Of a DNA stretch of 64,000 nucleotides, positions 28,337-36,698 are shown piece by piece (position 1 is the stretch's first letter; every line of letters starts with the position of its first letter). The notes beneath the pieces were generated by a model. It saw only the letters and a program-made list of their open reading frames with translations, did no database searches and was not told the DNA's origin. A program made the position numbers and the translations under genes. Origin of the DNA: Xylophilus ampelinus (GTDB taxonomy: Bacteria; Pseudomonadota; Gammaproteobacteria; Burkholderiales; Burkholderiaceae_C); contig NZ_QJTC01000021.1 of the NCBI RefSeq assembly GCF_003217575.1, forward strand, positions 1 to 64,000, written 5' to 3'.

Positions 28337-29209
28337 TCACAGCAGAACGGTGCCCTGGATGCACGGCGCGACGTCGCCGCCGATCCAGGTGGTGCCGTCG
28401 TCGTCCTGCTCGACGAAGACGCGGCCGGCGCGGCCCAGGCATTCGCCCTGCGACGCGAGGTAGGCGCGCGGCACCGCGCCCTCGGCGATCAGCCACTGCG
28501 CCAGCGACGCGTTCAGGCTGCCGGTGACCGGGTCTTCGGGTACGCCGATCGGCGCGGCGAAGGCGCGCACCAGCAGGGCATGCGCGCCGGGCGCCGGCTG
28601 CGGGTCGACGTGCACCACGCCCACCTTCACGTCGAGTTGCTTCAGCCGGGCATGGTCGGGCGCCAGGGCCAGCACGGTGTGGGCGCTGTCGAGCTGCAGG
28701 CCGAGCCAGACCGGGCCGTTGTCGAGCAGCTGCGCGCCGCGGATCTCCTGCGGCTTCAGGCCCAGCGCCCGGGCCACCTGGGCCAGCACCGACGGGGCCG
28801 GGTCGCGCCGCCGCAGCGGCGGGGCGGCGAAGGCGGGCCGGTCGCCGGTCTGGCGGATGCGGACCAGGCCCGCGCCGCATTCCTGCACCACCAGGCCCGG
28901 GCGGCGGGGCGTGCCGCCGGCGGCGCGCCAGGCGTGGCAGCTGCCGAGCGTCGGGTGGCCTGCGAAGGGCAGCTCGCCGCCGGGCGTGAAGATGCGGACC
29001 CGGTAGTCGGCCTCGGGCGTGGTCGGCGGCAGCAGGAAGCTGGTCTCCGACAGGTTGGTCCAGCCGGCGAAGCGTTGCATCTGCGCGTTCGACAGACCGT
29101 CGCCGTCGACCACCACCGCCAGCGGATTGCCCAGGCCGGCTTCGGCGCTGAAGACATCGATCTGCTGGAAGGGCCGCGCGCGGGGCGGTGCGGCAGGAGA
29201 CGGGACCAT
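28337..29209 (-). CDS. PhzF family phenazine biosynthesis-like isomerase
   Basis: A 290-residue protein of the PhzF/diaminopimelate-epimerase fold. The N-terminal motif (IDVFSAEAGLGNPLAVVVDG) is typical, NLSETSFLLPP holds the conserved catalytic Glu, and FTPGGELPFAGHPTLGSCH and EDPVTGSLNASLAQWL follow. PhzF itself isomerises an intermediate in phenazine synthesis, but most family members outside phenazine clusters have unknown substrates, and no other phenazine genes are here. The ATG shares a base with the TGA of the aminotransferase gene (TGATG at 29207-29211), so the two are co-translated and may act in one amino-acid-related pathway. Confidence 0.88.
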   Translation of the reverse strand: MVPSPAAPPRARPFQQIDVFSAEAGLGNPLAVVVDGDGLSNAQMQRFAGWTNLSETSFLLPPTTPEADYRVRIFTPGGELPFAGHPTLGSCHAWRAAGGTPRRPGLVVQECGAGLVRIRQTGDRPAFAAPPLRRRDPAPSVLAQVARALGLKPQEIRGAQLLDNGPVWLGLQLDSAHTVLALAPDHARLKQLDVKVGVVHVDPQPAPGAHALLVRAFAAPIGVPEDPVTGSLNASLAQWLIAEGAVPRAYLASQGECLGRAGRVFVEQDDDGTTWIGGDVAPCIQGTVLL

Positions 29210-30405
29210 CACGCCGCCGCGTCGGCCAGCGCCGCGCGCCGCGGCCGCGATTCGCGCACCGCGGCGGCCAGGGCGGCGATGCCGGTATCGATCTGCGCCA
29301 CGCTGGCGGTGACGAAGGACGGGCGCAGCGCGCGGGCATCGCCGGCACCGGCATAGAAGGGCAGGCCGGGCACGAAGGCGACGCCCTTCTCCACCGCGCG
29401 GGGCAGCAAGGCGGTGGCGTCCATGCCGGCGGGCAGGCGCAGCCACAGGAACATGCCGCCGACGGGGGTGTTCCACTCCACGCCCAGGCCGCCCATCTCG
29501 CGCTGCAGCGCGGCCAGCATCGCGTCGCGCTGGCGCTTGTACAGCGCCCGGATGGTGGGCACGTGGCGGTCGAGGAAGCCGTCCTTCATCACCTCGGCCA
29601 CCACCCGCTGGTTGAAGCTCGCGCTGTGCAGGTCGGCGGCCTGCTTGGCCATCGTGAGGCGGCGGTGCAGCTCGGGCGGCGCCACCATGAAGCCCAGGCG
29701 CAGACCGGGCGCCAGCACCTTGCTGAACGAGCCCATGTAGATGCAGCCCTCGGGGTTGCGGGCGGTGAGCGAGGCGGGCGGCGGCGCGTCGAACCACAGC
29801 TCGCCGTAGGGGTTGTCCTCGAGGATCGGCACGCCGCGTGCGGCGGCGCGGGCCGAGAGCGCCATGCGGCGCGCCTCGTCCATCGTGCGGCCGGTGGGGT
29901 TCTGGAAATTGGGCAGGGCGTAGAGGAAGCGGGCGCCCTCGGCCTTGGCGGCCAGATCGTCCACGTCGATGCCGCCCGCGTCGCTGGCCACCCCGACCAC
30001 CTCGGGCTCCATCGGCGCGAAGGCCTGCAGCGCGCCCAGATAGGTGGGCGTCTCCACCAGGATGCGGCTGCCCGGATCGACCAGCACCTTGGCCGCCAGG
30101 TCCAGGCCCTGCTGCGACCCGGTGGTGATCAGCACGTCGGCCGGGTCGACGTTCCAGGGCAGGCCGGCCGCGACCGCCTCACGCAGCGCGGGCAGGCCTT
30201 CGGTGGTGGCGTACTGCAGCGCGGCGCGGCCGTCGTCCTTCAAGACCTTCCGGCAGGCCTCGGCGAAGGCCTCGACCGGGAAGGCCTCGGGCGAGGGCAG
30301 GCCGCCGGCGAAGCTGATGATGCCGGGCCGCTCGGTGAGCTTGAGCAGGTCGCGGATCGCGGAGGAGGTCATCTTGCGGGTGCGGGCGGCCAGGGTCCAG
30401 TGCAT
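29209..30405 (-). CDS. PLP-dependent class I aminotransferase (2-aminoadipate/LysN type)
   Basis: A 398-residue fold-type I aminotransferase. Key motifs: ISFAGGLPSPEAFPVEAFAE at the N-terminus, TTGSQQGLDLAAKVL, NFQNPTGRTM and the PLP-lysine segment GSFSKVLAPGLRLGFMVAPP. A C-terminal Arg that binds the substrate carboxylate is also expected. Members include 2-aminoadipate, aromatic and kynurenine transaminases; the sequence alone does not decide. The gene diverges from a MocR regulator across a 201-base region with a strong inverted repeat, so the regulator very probably controls it. The phzF-like gene is translationally coupled downstream. Confidence 0.88.
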   Translation of the reverse strand: MHWTLAARTRKMTSSAIRDLLKLTERPGIISFAGGLPSPEAFPVEAFAEACRKVLKDDGRAALQYATTEGLPALREAVAAGLPWNVDPADVLITTGSQQGLDLAAKVLVDPGSRILVETPTYLGALQAFAPMEPEVVGVASDAGGIDVDDLAAKAEGARFLYALPNFQNPTGRTMDEARRMALSARAAARGVPILEDNPYGELWFDAPPPASLTARNPEGCIYMGSFSKVLAPGLRLGFMVAPPELHRRLTMAKQAADLHSASFNQRVVAEVMKDGFLDRHVPTIRALYKRQRDAMLAALQREMGGLGVEWNTPVGGMFLWLRLPAGMDATALLPRAVEKGVAFVPGLPFYAGAGDARALRPSFVTASVAQIDTGIAALAAAVRESRPRRAALADAAA

Positions 30406-30537
30406 GTCGAAATCCTTCGGGTGGGACGTGGGAGGCGTCGAGACGGAACCGGTGAGAAAAAACGGGCGTGGCCGTGCGGCACGTTGAATTCTTGCCAGGT
30501 CACGGCCGCTACTTTAAAGTGCATAGCCATCACAGTA

Positions 30538-30576
30538 CCGGTACAGATGGACGATCAATTGGCCTATCTGTACCGG
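30538..30576. promoter_or_regulatory. probable MocR operator: 11-base inverted repeat
   Basis: CCGGTACAGAT (30538-30548) and ATCTGTACCGG (30566-30576) are perfect inverted copies separated by 17 bases, in the region shared by the divergent aminotransferase and MocR genes. The left copy extends into the palindrome GTACCGGTAC. The site covers an ATG at 30547, which argues against that codon as the regulator start. Confidence 0.7.
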
Positions 30577-30606
30577 ACGATCCACTGGCACACGACGCCC
30601 TTCACC

Positions 30607-32058
30607 ATGCTGACCCGCACCCCCAGCCAGACCCTCACCGAACAACTGGCCGGACGCCTGGCCGAGCGGGTGCGCTCCGGCCTGCTGGTGCCGGGCGCCC
30701 GGCTGCCCTCGGTGCGCGAATGCGCCCGCCAGCAGGGCGTGAGCCCGCACACGGTGGTCGCCGCCTACGACCTGCTGCTGGCCCAGGGCCTGGTGGAGGC
30801 GCAACGCCAGCGCGGCTTCTTCGTGCGGGATTCGGGGCCCAAAAGGCCCGAAGCCGGCGATACGGGCCGGCCTTCAGCTACTAAAAAAATAGCAGAGGCC
30901 GCGCAGCCGCTGCGCCCGCTCCATGCCTCGCCGATGCAGGCCACCGCACTGATCCGCGGCATGTTCCACACGCCCTCGGGCCGCGCCCAGCCGGGCTCGG
31001 GCGTGATGCCGCCCGATTGGCTGGACCTGCCCGCGCTGCCCGCCGCGGTGCGCAAGGTGGTCGCCAGCGCCGCCTGGGCCCGCAGTGCGCTGCAGTACGG
31101 CGAGCCGCTGGGCGACGCGGGCCTGCGCGAAGTGCTTTCGCGCCGCCTGGCGCAGATCGGCATCGAGGCGCCGCCCGCGCAGATCATGACCACTGTGGGC
31201 GCCACCCATGCGCTCGACATCGTCAGCCGCACCCTGCTGAAGGCCGGCGACCCGGTGATGGTGGAAGAGCCCGGCTGGTCGGTCGAGTTCGCGCGGCTGG
31301 CCTCGCTCGGCATGCGGGTGCTGCCGGTGCCCCGCAACGCGGCCGGCCCCGACCTGGAGGTGATGGCCCGCTATTGCGAGGCCCATGCGCCGCGCCTCTT
31401 CGTCAGCGTCAGCGTGTTCCACAACCCGACCGGCTACTGCCTCTCGCCCGGCAGCGCCCACCGGCTGCTGGAGCTGAGTGCCAAGCACGACTTCCACATC
31501 GTCGAGGACGACACCTACGGCCACATCGCGCCCGAACACGCCACCCGCGTCACCGCACTCGACGGCCTGCGCCGCACCCTCTACGTGGGGGGCTTCGCCA
31601 AGATCCTGGCGCCCAACTGGCGCATCGGCTTCCTGGCCGCGCCGCCGGACTTGCTGGAGCGGATGCTCGACACCAAGCTGCTCGCCACCCTCACCACCCC
31701 GTCGCTGCTGGAGAAAGCCATGGCCATCTGCATCGAGCAGGGCCAGCTACGCCGCCACGCCCAGCGTGTGCGCGCCCGCCTGGACACCGCCCGCAGCCGC
31801 AGCGTCAAGCTGGCCCAGGCGGCCGGCTGCCGCTTCGTGGCCGAGCCGATGGGCATCTTCGGCTGGGTGGACACTGGGGTGGACACCGACATCCTGGCCC
31901 AGCGCATGCTCGACGACGGCTGGCTGCTGGCGCCGGGGGCGCTGTTCCACGCCACCCGCGCGCCCAGCACGCTGATGCGGATCAATTTCGCGAATACGCA
32001 GGAGGCGGAGTTCTGGCGGGCGTTCGAGAAGATGCGGGACGCGGTGCGGGGCGAGTGA
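30607..32058 (+). CDS. MocR/GntR-family transcriptional regulator with aminotransferase domain
   Basis: A 483-residue regulator. Residues 1-75 form a GntR-type winged helix (QTLTEQLAGRLAERVRSGLL, LPSVRECARQQGVSPHTVV). A linker at 76-115 and an aminotransferase-like effector domain follow, with NPTGYCLSPGSAHRL and the PLP Lys in GGFAKILAPNWRIGFLAAPP. MocR proteins bind PLP and an amino compound and usually control a divergent gene, here the class I aminotransferase. The start at 30607 is preferred because an upstream ATG (30547) lies inside the putative operator. Oddity: the linker codons 79-97 are made of a copy of the dispersed ATAGCT repeat (30841-30896), inserted without breaking the frame. 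Confidence 0.88.
   Translation: MLTRTPSQTLTEQLAGRLAERVRSGLLVPGARLPSVRECARQQGVSPHTVVAAYDLLLAQGLVEAQRQRGFFVRDSGPKRPEAGDTGRPSATKKIAEAAQPLRPLHASPMQATALIRGMFHTPSGRAQPGSGVMPPDWLDLPALPAAVRKVVASAAWARSALQYGEPLGDAGLREVLSRRLAQIGIEAPPAQIMTTVGATHALDIVSRTLLKAGDPVMVEEPGWSVEFARLASLGMRVLPVPRNAAGPDLEVMARYCEAHAPRLFVSVSVFHNPTGYCLSPGSAHRLLELSAKHDFHIVEDDTYGHIAPEHATRVTALDGLRRTLYVGGFAKILAPNWRIGFLAAPPDLLERMLDTKLLATLTTPSLLEKAMAICIEQGQLRRHAQRVRARLDTARSRSVKLAQAAGCRFVAEPMGIFGWVDTGVDTDILAQRMLDDGWLLAPGALFHATRAPSTLMRINFANTQEAEFWRAFEKMRDAVRGE
30841..30896 (-). repeat. ATAGCT-type dispersed repeat, copy 5, inside the mocR gene
   Basis: On the minus strand: GCTATTTTTTTAGTAGCTGA, then AGGCCGGCCCGTATCGCCGG and CTTCGGGCCTTTT. 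This is the same plan as copies 3 and 4 (AT-rich head, TAGCTG, GCCGGCTxCGG, CTTTT end). It is the only copy within a gene and codes for the linker of the MocR protein. Confidence 0.7.
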
Positions 32059-32079
32059 GGTGGCCGGGTTGGTGCGTCG

Positions 32080-32217
32080 CTCGTAGTGCGTCCACATTCG
32101 TAGCACCCGAACCGTGTGCTCTTGCGCAATGACCTCGTACACCAAGCGATGCTGGATAGCGATGCGCCGTGAGTACGCACCGGCCAGATCGCCCACGAGC
32201 GCGAAGGCAATGTGCAT
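32080..32217 (-). pseudogene. YoeB/Txe-type toxin remnant
   Basis: The translated segment GDLAGAYSRRIAIQHRLVYE, continuing to VLRMWTHYE, is the C-terminal core of the YoeB/Txe mRNA-interferase family: the G-L-G-xSRRI block, the HRLVY block and the terminal HY. The N-terminal half is missing; upstream sequence is already the end of hipA. After HYE the frame runs on without the usual stop into the mocR gene. No YefM/Axe antitoxin is seen. It is a fragment, probably inactive, next to the hipBA locus. Confidence 0.55.
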
Positions 32218-32255
32218 CGCCTCGAAGCTGCCGGCCCCGGCTCGATCCCCCTGCG

Positions 32256-33593
32256 TCAGGGCAGCAGCTTGCGCGTATTCACGGTACTGATGTCGTCCAG
32301 ATGCCGGAACGCGGTCGCCACCTTGGCGATGTCGTGGTCCGCGACGCCGGACTGCCCGAACGACACCTTCCACTCCCGCACGGCCCGCCACACCTCGCCG
32401 ATCAGGGCGCATGCGCGGGCCCGGCCCAAGGAGAATATCGCATGTCCGGCCAAGGCGTTGTCGATCGTCGCAACACGGCCCTGCGGCCCGATGCCCAGGT
32501 GCAGATAACGCTCGGCCGCGTGGCTCGGGCGCGGCAGGACGTCGTAGAGCGGGCTCAGCCGCCAGCCGGGTAGCCGGGGGTCCCACAAAAAACCGTGGTT
32601 GCGCAGGTGGTCGTCGTCGTTGCTGGCGAAGATGTTGAAGACCATCCGCTTGAAAAGCTCTTCGTTGTCCGCCCGGATCGCATCCGGATGGCAGTAGCGG
32701 CGCACGGCAGCCGCCAGGTCTGCATAGGACTTGATGCGCGATTCGGTCTCGTCGCATCCCACCATGGTCAGACCGCTGACGAAACCCATACGGCGCTCGG
32801 TCCGTCCGCCTGCCTCCATGAGATCGGTCGATGCGTCGGGCCGCGTGTCGTGCGCCAGCCAGTAGCGGTCGAAACGACGGATCATCATGATGCGGCGATC
32901 GCCGAGCATGCGCGTGGCAACCGGGGGCACCTGCAGCCCCGTCTCTCGGGCCAGTACCAAAGCAGCGCACTCGACTGCCGGAATGTCGAATGCGTCGTGT
33001 CGGCTCTGGAACTTGGCGAGCCAGAGCGTCCCGCTTCCATCGCGCACCGACGCCTTGGGCCGGGCACCCCCGAGGGCAGTGCCTGCCACGAAGATCGGGT
33101 CGAGATGCGCGGGGACCGTTTCGCCTGCCTCGATCCGCTCGGCCGCTTCCATCAGGTAGGCGAGCGTGTGCACGTCGCCGGTGGTACCGGTGGGCGCTTC
33201 CGCAAGGCCGGTGCGGACGTCCAGTGCGCCGACGCGCTCGCTTCCCGCATGCAGCAGGTACTGCGACTCGGGCAGGCTGTTCGCCGGGACCTTGAGCTTG
33301 GCTTCGATCACCCGGCGACCCCAGGAGTCCGGCGCGGCATCACGGATGCCACCGAAGCCCGTCAGGTTGTGAATGGGCAGCAGCAGCCTGCCTCTGACCG
33401 GCTCCGGGCCGCCGATGCCCAGGCTGACCGGATCGACCTCCAGCGCATCGGGGCGCTGGAGATAGTTGAGGCCATAGGCAAAACGCGATGTCAGCAGTTC
33501 GGGGCCTTGCTAGGTCAGGGTGAGCTGGCCACACGGCGCCCAGTCTTCGCCGAGGTGGGCGAAGGCGATCAACTTGCGTTCTTTTGCCGGCAT
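32256..33593 (-). pseudogene. hipA: HipA-like kinase toxin gene with amber stop at codon 28
   Basis: The frame encodes a complete HipA Ser/Thr kinase of about 445 residues. The N-terminal subdomain has FAYGLNYLQRPDALEVDP and GFGGIRDAAPDSWGRR. The kinase core has LAKFQSRHDAFDIPAVE, RFDRYWL and the catalytic loop MVFNIFASNDDDHLRNHGFL. A TAG at 33510-33512 (codon 28, LTLT-stop-QGPELL) interrupts it; the same frame is coding before and after. Translation could only restart at 33311, losing about 94 residues. HipA normally phosphorylates a tRNA synthetase and causes dormancy, and is neutralised by HipB. The hipB gene, 41 bases upstream, looks intact. Confidence 0.85.
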
Positions 33594-33634
33594 GGGGTGG
33601 CGCAGGAAACAGGGCTATCGCCGCGGGGACGCGA

Positions 33635-33976
33635 TCAGAAGTTCAGCTCGTCCCGTTCGGCGGCGCTCAGGTCGCGCACCCGCCGGGTCGCCTCGTGGGC
33701 CTGCAGTGCGGCCAGTGCGGGATCGGTCTGCATCAGGAGGTCTGCCAAAGTGGCCCCCGGGGCGATGGCGTCCAGGTACCGCAGCCACTGGCCGATGGCG
33801 AGGCCCGGATCGCCTTTTTCCAGCCGGTAGGCGGTGTTGCGCGAAATGCCCGCACGCAGTGCCGCATCTGCCTGCTTGATCTTGCGTGCGTGGCGCAAGC
33901 GGGCGAAAAGATGGCCGAGTTGGCTGGCTTCCTGCAGCAGATGCGATGCCAAGACTGCCGATTGCTGCACTTTCAT
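33635..33976 (-). CDS. hipB: HipB-like antitoxin, XRE-family DNA-binding protein
   Basis: A 113-residue protein with a helix-turn-helix of the Xre/Cro type (LFARLRHARKIKQADAALRA, ISRNTAYRLEKGDPGLAIGQ, residues 23-63). The C-terminal 40 residues are helical and charged, as expected for the part that contacts HipA. It represses its own operon and binds the HipA kinase. The toxin gene directly downstream carries an early amber stop, so HipB may now act only as a DNA-binding protein, or protect against related toxins encoded elsewhere. Confidence 0.8.
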   Translation of the reverse strand: MKVQQSAVLASHLLQEASQLGHLFARLRHARKIKQADAALRAGISRNTAYRLEKGDPGLAIGQWLRYLDAIAPGATLADLLMQTDPALAALQAHEATRRVRDLSAAERDELNF

Positions 33977-34078
33977 GGTGATAAGTCGAAGCAGTAGGTG
34001 TTCGTCATATCGAACATTATACGTATTGCGATCGATTTAAGGCGCTTTATTTTTCGAGTGCGGAGTGCGCACCCCTTC

Positions 34079-35638
34079 TCAGGCCGGCTGCGCGGCCCGC
34101 GCCTGCATCGCCCGCGGCATCAGCCGCGCGGGCGACACGTACTGCTCGCGGTACTGCTCGAAGGGCAGCGTGTCGGCCGCCTCGATCGCCTTCTGCGCAT
34201 CGACCGACTGCTGCGCCATCTGGGCGAACGCGGTTTGGCGGTCGGCCGGCAGGGGCGCGGCCAGCAGCGCGTCGCGGGTGGCGAGCGAGCGGTTGCGGAT
34301 GAAGTCGACGAAGGAGTTGCCGTGGTCCTGCGCCATCGCCTTCAGCACCCGGGCCGAGGGCAGCGTCTGCGGCGCGGCCAGCGACGCCTCGGCGGCGCGC
34401 ACCGCCTCGGCATGCAGGCTGCCGCCGTCGACCGCGTCCAGCGCGGCGGCCAGGGGCACGCATTCGGCCAGGATCTCGGCGGCCCAGTCGATCAGCGAGA
34501 CGGCGCGGCCGCGGCGCTGCAGCCGCAGGCCGGGCTCGCGGCCGCGGGCGGCGACCAGGTGCTGGTTGTGGCCGATCTCGGCGATCTCCTCGGGGCTGTC
34601 GTCGGGGCTGTCGGCCAGCAGGCAGTGCAGCAGGAACACGTCGAGCAGCCGCACGGTGCGCGGGCCGATGCCCAGCGGCTCGAACGGGTCCAGGTCCATC
34701 AGCCGCACCTCGACGTACTCCACGCCGCGCTCGCGCAGCGCATGCAGCGGGCGCTCGCCGGGGAAGATGGTGCGCTTGGGGCGGATCGTGCCGTAGAACT
34801 CGTTCTCGATCTGCAGCAGCGTGGTGGCCAGCTGGTTGTACTCGCCGCCCAGGTTGCGCACGCCGATGGTCTCGTAGGCCGGGTACGGTCGGGTGAGGGC
34901 TTCGTGCAGCGAGGCGCCGTAGCCTTCCAGGCCGTTGTAGCTCACCGACAGCGAGGCCTGCGCCTCGCTCTGGTAGCCCAGCCGGCCCATGCGCAGCGAG
35001 GTGCCGTGGGGCATGTGCATCGTGTAGTCGCCGATGCGCTGCAGCGCGTGCGGCCGGCCTTCGACGAAGCTCTCGCACACCGCCGGCGACGCGCCGAACA
35101 GCACCAGCGGCAGGAACGCGTGCCGGCGGAAGTTGCGGATCAGCGCGAAATACTGCGCGCTGGAGAGGCCCGGCATCGACCAGTTGTAGTGGATGCCCGA
35201 GATGGTCTGCATACGCCGGCCGTAGCGGTGGCCCAGGCCCATGCGGTAGACGCTCTTGGCGCGGCCGACGTTCGAGGTGCCGTAGCGGCCGATCGGGATC
35301 GTCTCGTCCGAGGGCAGGCCGCAGGGCATGCTCGACGCCCACATCAGCTCGTCGGCACCGGGCGCGACCGACTGGGCGACGAAGCGGTGCACCTCGTGCA
35401 GCTCGTCCAGGCAGGCCTCGACGCCGGCGTGCACGCCGGTGATCAGCTCCAGCTGCGATTCGCTGAAATCGGTGGTGATGTGGGGATGCGTCAGGGCCGA
35501 GCCCAGCACCGCCGGATGCGGCGTGAGCGACAGCTTGCCGTCGGCACGCGATCGCAGGCTTTCCTTCTCGATGCCGCGCCGGATGCCGGTGAGGCTGCCG
35601 GGCGTCAGTGCCTCCAGCCGCTGTTGCAGTTCGCCCAT
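34079..35638 (-). CDS. gshA: glutamate-cysteine ligase
   Basis: A 519-residue proteobacterial type I enzyme that makes gamma-glutamylcysteine, the first step of glutathione synthesis, from Glu, Cys and ATP. Recognised from GIRRGIEKESLRSRADGKLS at the N-terminus, TTDFSESQLELITG, SGIHYNW, and YVEVRLMDLDPFEPLGIG. The length equals E. coli GshA (518). The ATG at 35638 starts the conserved region; an upstream in-frame ATG adds residues without homology. It is a single-gene unit. A dispersed repeat lies upstream of it, and the hipBA operon downstream. Confidence 0.95.
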   Translation of the reverse strand: MGELQQRLEALTPGSLTGIRRGIEKESLRSRADGKLSLTPHPAVLGSALTHPHITTDFSESQLELITGVHAGVEACLDELHEVHRFVAQSVAPGADELMWASSMPCGLPSDETIPIGRYGTSNVGRAKSVYRMGLGHRYGRRMQTISGIHYNWSMPGLSSAQYFALIRNFRRHAFLPLVLFGASPAVCESFVEGRPHALQRIGDYTMHMPHGTSLRMGRLGYQSEAQASLSVSYNGLEGYGASLHEALTRPYPAYETIGVRNLGGEYNQLATTLLQIENEFYGTIRPKRTIFPGERPLHALRERGVEYVEVRLMDLDPFEPLGIGPRTVRLLDVFLLHCLLADSPDDSPEEIAEIGHNQHLVAARGREPGLRLQRRGRAVSLIDWAAEILAECVPLAAALDAVDGGSLHAEAVRAAEASLAAPQTLPSARVLKAMAQDHGNSFVDFIRNRSLATRDALLAAPLPADRQTAFAQMAQQSVDAQKAIEAADTLPFEQYREQYVSPARLMPRAMQARAAQPA

Positions 35639-35734
35639 GGTTTCTTCATTCTTGTCATTTGCTGGCACGCACGGTAACACTGGCCGGCCTTTTGCGCCCG
35701 CATTCGGCGCAATGCCCGCCCCATGGCGGATGCA

Positions 35735-35782
35735 CGCTATTAAATATGTAGCTAGTAGCCGGCATACAGCAACGACTACAGC
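35735..35782 (+). repeat. ATAGCT-type dispersed repeat, copy 6
   Basis: The element reads CTATTAAATATGTAGCTAGT, then AGCCGGCATACAGCAACGAC and TACAGCC. It lies between gshA and the stop codon of the carboxylesterase gene. It shares the AT-rich head, TAGCT and the GCCGGC-CTACAGCC layout of copy 7. Confidence 0.65.
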
Positions 35783-35812
35783 CTCTTCGGGCCAGCAATC
35801 CAGAGCACCGGC

Positions 35813-36484
35813 TCAGCCCAGAACCTGCAGAAGAAAGCGGTTCAGGTCGGCCACTTCCTGCGGGCAGACGCTGTGCTGCATCGGATAGGTGTGCCACTCG
35901 ACCGAATAGCCCAGCGCCTGCAGCGCGTCGCGCGTCGCCTCGGCCCGGGGCATGGTCACCACGCCGTCCTGCCGTCCGTGGGCCAGGAAGATCGGCGTGC
36001 GCTGGTTGGCGGGGCTGCGCTCGGCGGCGGTGGTGGCCGCCACCGGCAGGTAGCCCGACAGGCCGACGATGCCGGCCAGCGGCTCGGCATGGCGCACGCC
36101 GGTCATCAGCGCCATCGCGCAGCCCTGCGAGAAGCCGGCGACGACGATGCGGCCGGCCGGCACGCCCCGGGCCTTCTCCTGCGCGATCAGCGCCTCCAGC
36201 AGCGCCTGCGAGCGGCGCAGGCCGGCGTCGTCCTCCTGCCGCCGGCCGCCGACCTCGGGGAAGATGTCGTACCAGGCGGGCATCGCATAGCCGCCGTTGA
36301 CGGTGACCGGCTGCACCGGCGCGAAGGGGAACACGAAGCGCACCGGGCCGACGGCGGCCAGGTCCAGTTCGTCGGCGAAGGGCACGAAATCCTCGCCGCT
36401 GGCGCCCAGGCCGTGCAGCACGACGATGCTGGCGCGCGGCTGCGGGCCGGTCTCGATCTCGATGGGGGAGGAAGTGGGGGTCAT
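35813..36484 (-). CDS. carboxylesterase/phospholipase, alpha/beta-hydrolase
   Basis: A 223-residue small serine hydrolase of the carboxylesterase 2/EstB family. The oxyanion motif is VVLHGLGASGEDF, the nucleophile elbow is VVAGFSQGCAMAL (Ser in GFSQG), and the catalytic Asp and His lie in FLAHGRQDGVV and YPMQHSVCPQE. AMPAWYDIF, the substrate-site segment of this family, is also present. It would hydrolyse short-chain esters or lysophospholipids in the cytoplasm. The start at 36484 is chosen because the upstream extension enters the 168-bp palindromic element. Confidence 0.9.
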   Translation of the reverse strand: MTPTSSPIEIETGPQPRASIVVLHGLGASGEDFVPFADELDLAAVGPVRFVFPFAPVQPVTVNGGYAMPAWYDIFPEVGGRRQEDDAGLRRSQALLEALIAQEKARGVPAGRIVVAGFSQGCAMALMTGVRHAEPLAGIVGLSGYLPVAATTAAERSPANQRTPIFLAHGRQDGVVTMPRAEATRDALQALGYSVEWHTYPMQHSVCPQEVADLNRFLLQVLG

Positions 36485-36530
36485 GCGCCGTCTGCCGGGT
36501 GAGGGGCCGGCGAGCATAACAACCGGCCGG

Positions 36531-36698
36531 CTAGGAGGCTGCGCGGCAGAAGGCGTCGATAGCGAGAAGCGACCCCAGCGAGGACAGTTTTTGCCGGATT
36601 CGCTGCCGCATAGCAGGCTATGGGGCAAGAAGCCGGTGAAAAATGGACCGCTGCGGTCGCTTCGTAGCCGACGATCCTTCTGCCGGGCAGCCTCCTAG
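36531..36698. repeat. 168-bp imperfect palindrome (MITE- or REPIN-like element)
   Basis: The left half begins CTAGGAGGCTGCGCGGCAGA, and the right half read backwards begins CTAGGAGGCTGCCCGGCAGA. The two arms stay aligned for about 80 bases (GAAGCGACC-CAGCG-G-CA-TTTTT, GCCGGATTCG, CATAG) up to a tiny central loop at GCATAG-CAGG-CTATG. The whole element can fold into one hairpin. It fills the gap between the esterase and HDOD genes, and its right end contributes the TAG stop of the HDOD gene (36695-36697). Confidence 0.85.

Noticed and set aside
30547-30606. ATG at 30547 as the start of the MocR regulator
   Set aside because: It lies inside the perfect inverted repeat that looks like the operator, and the added residues have no counterpart in the family.
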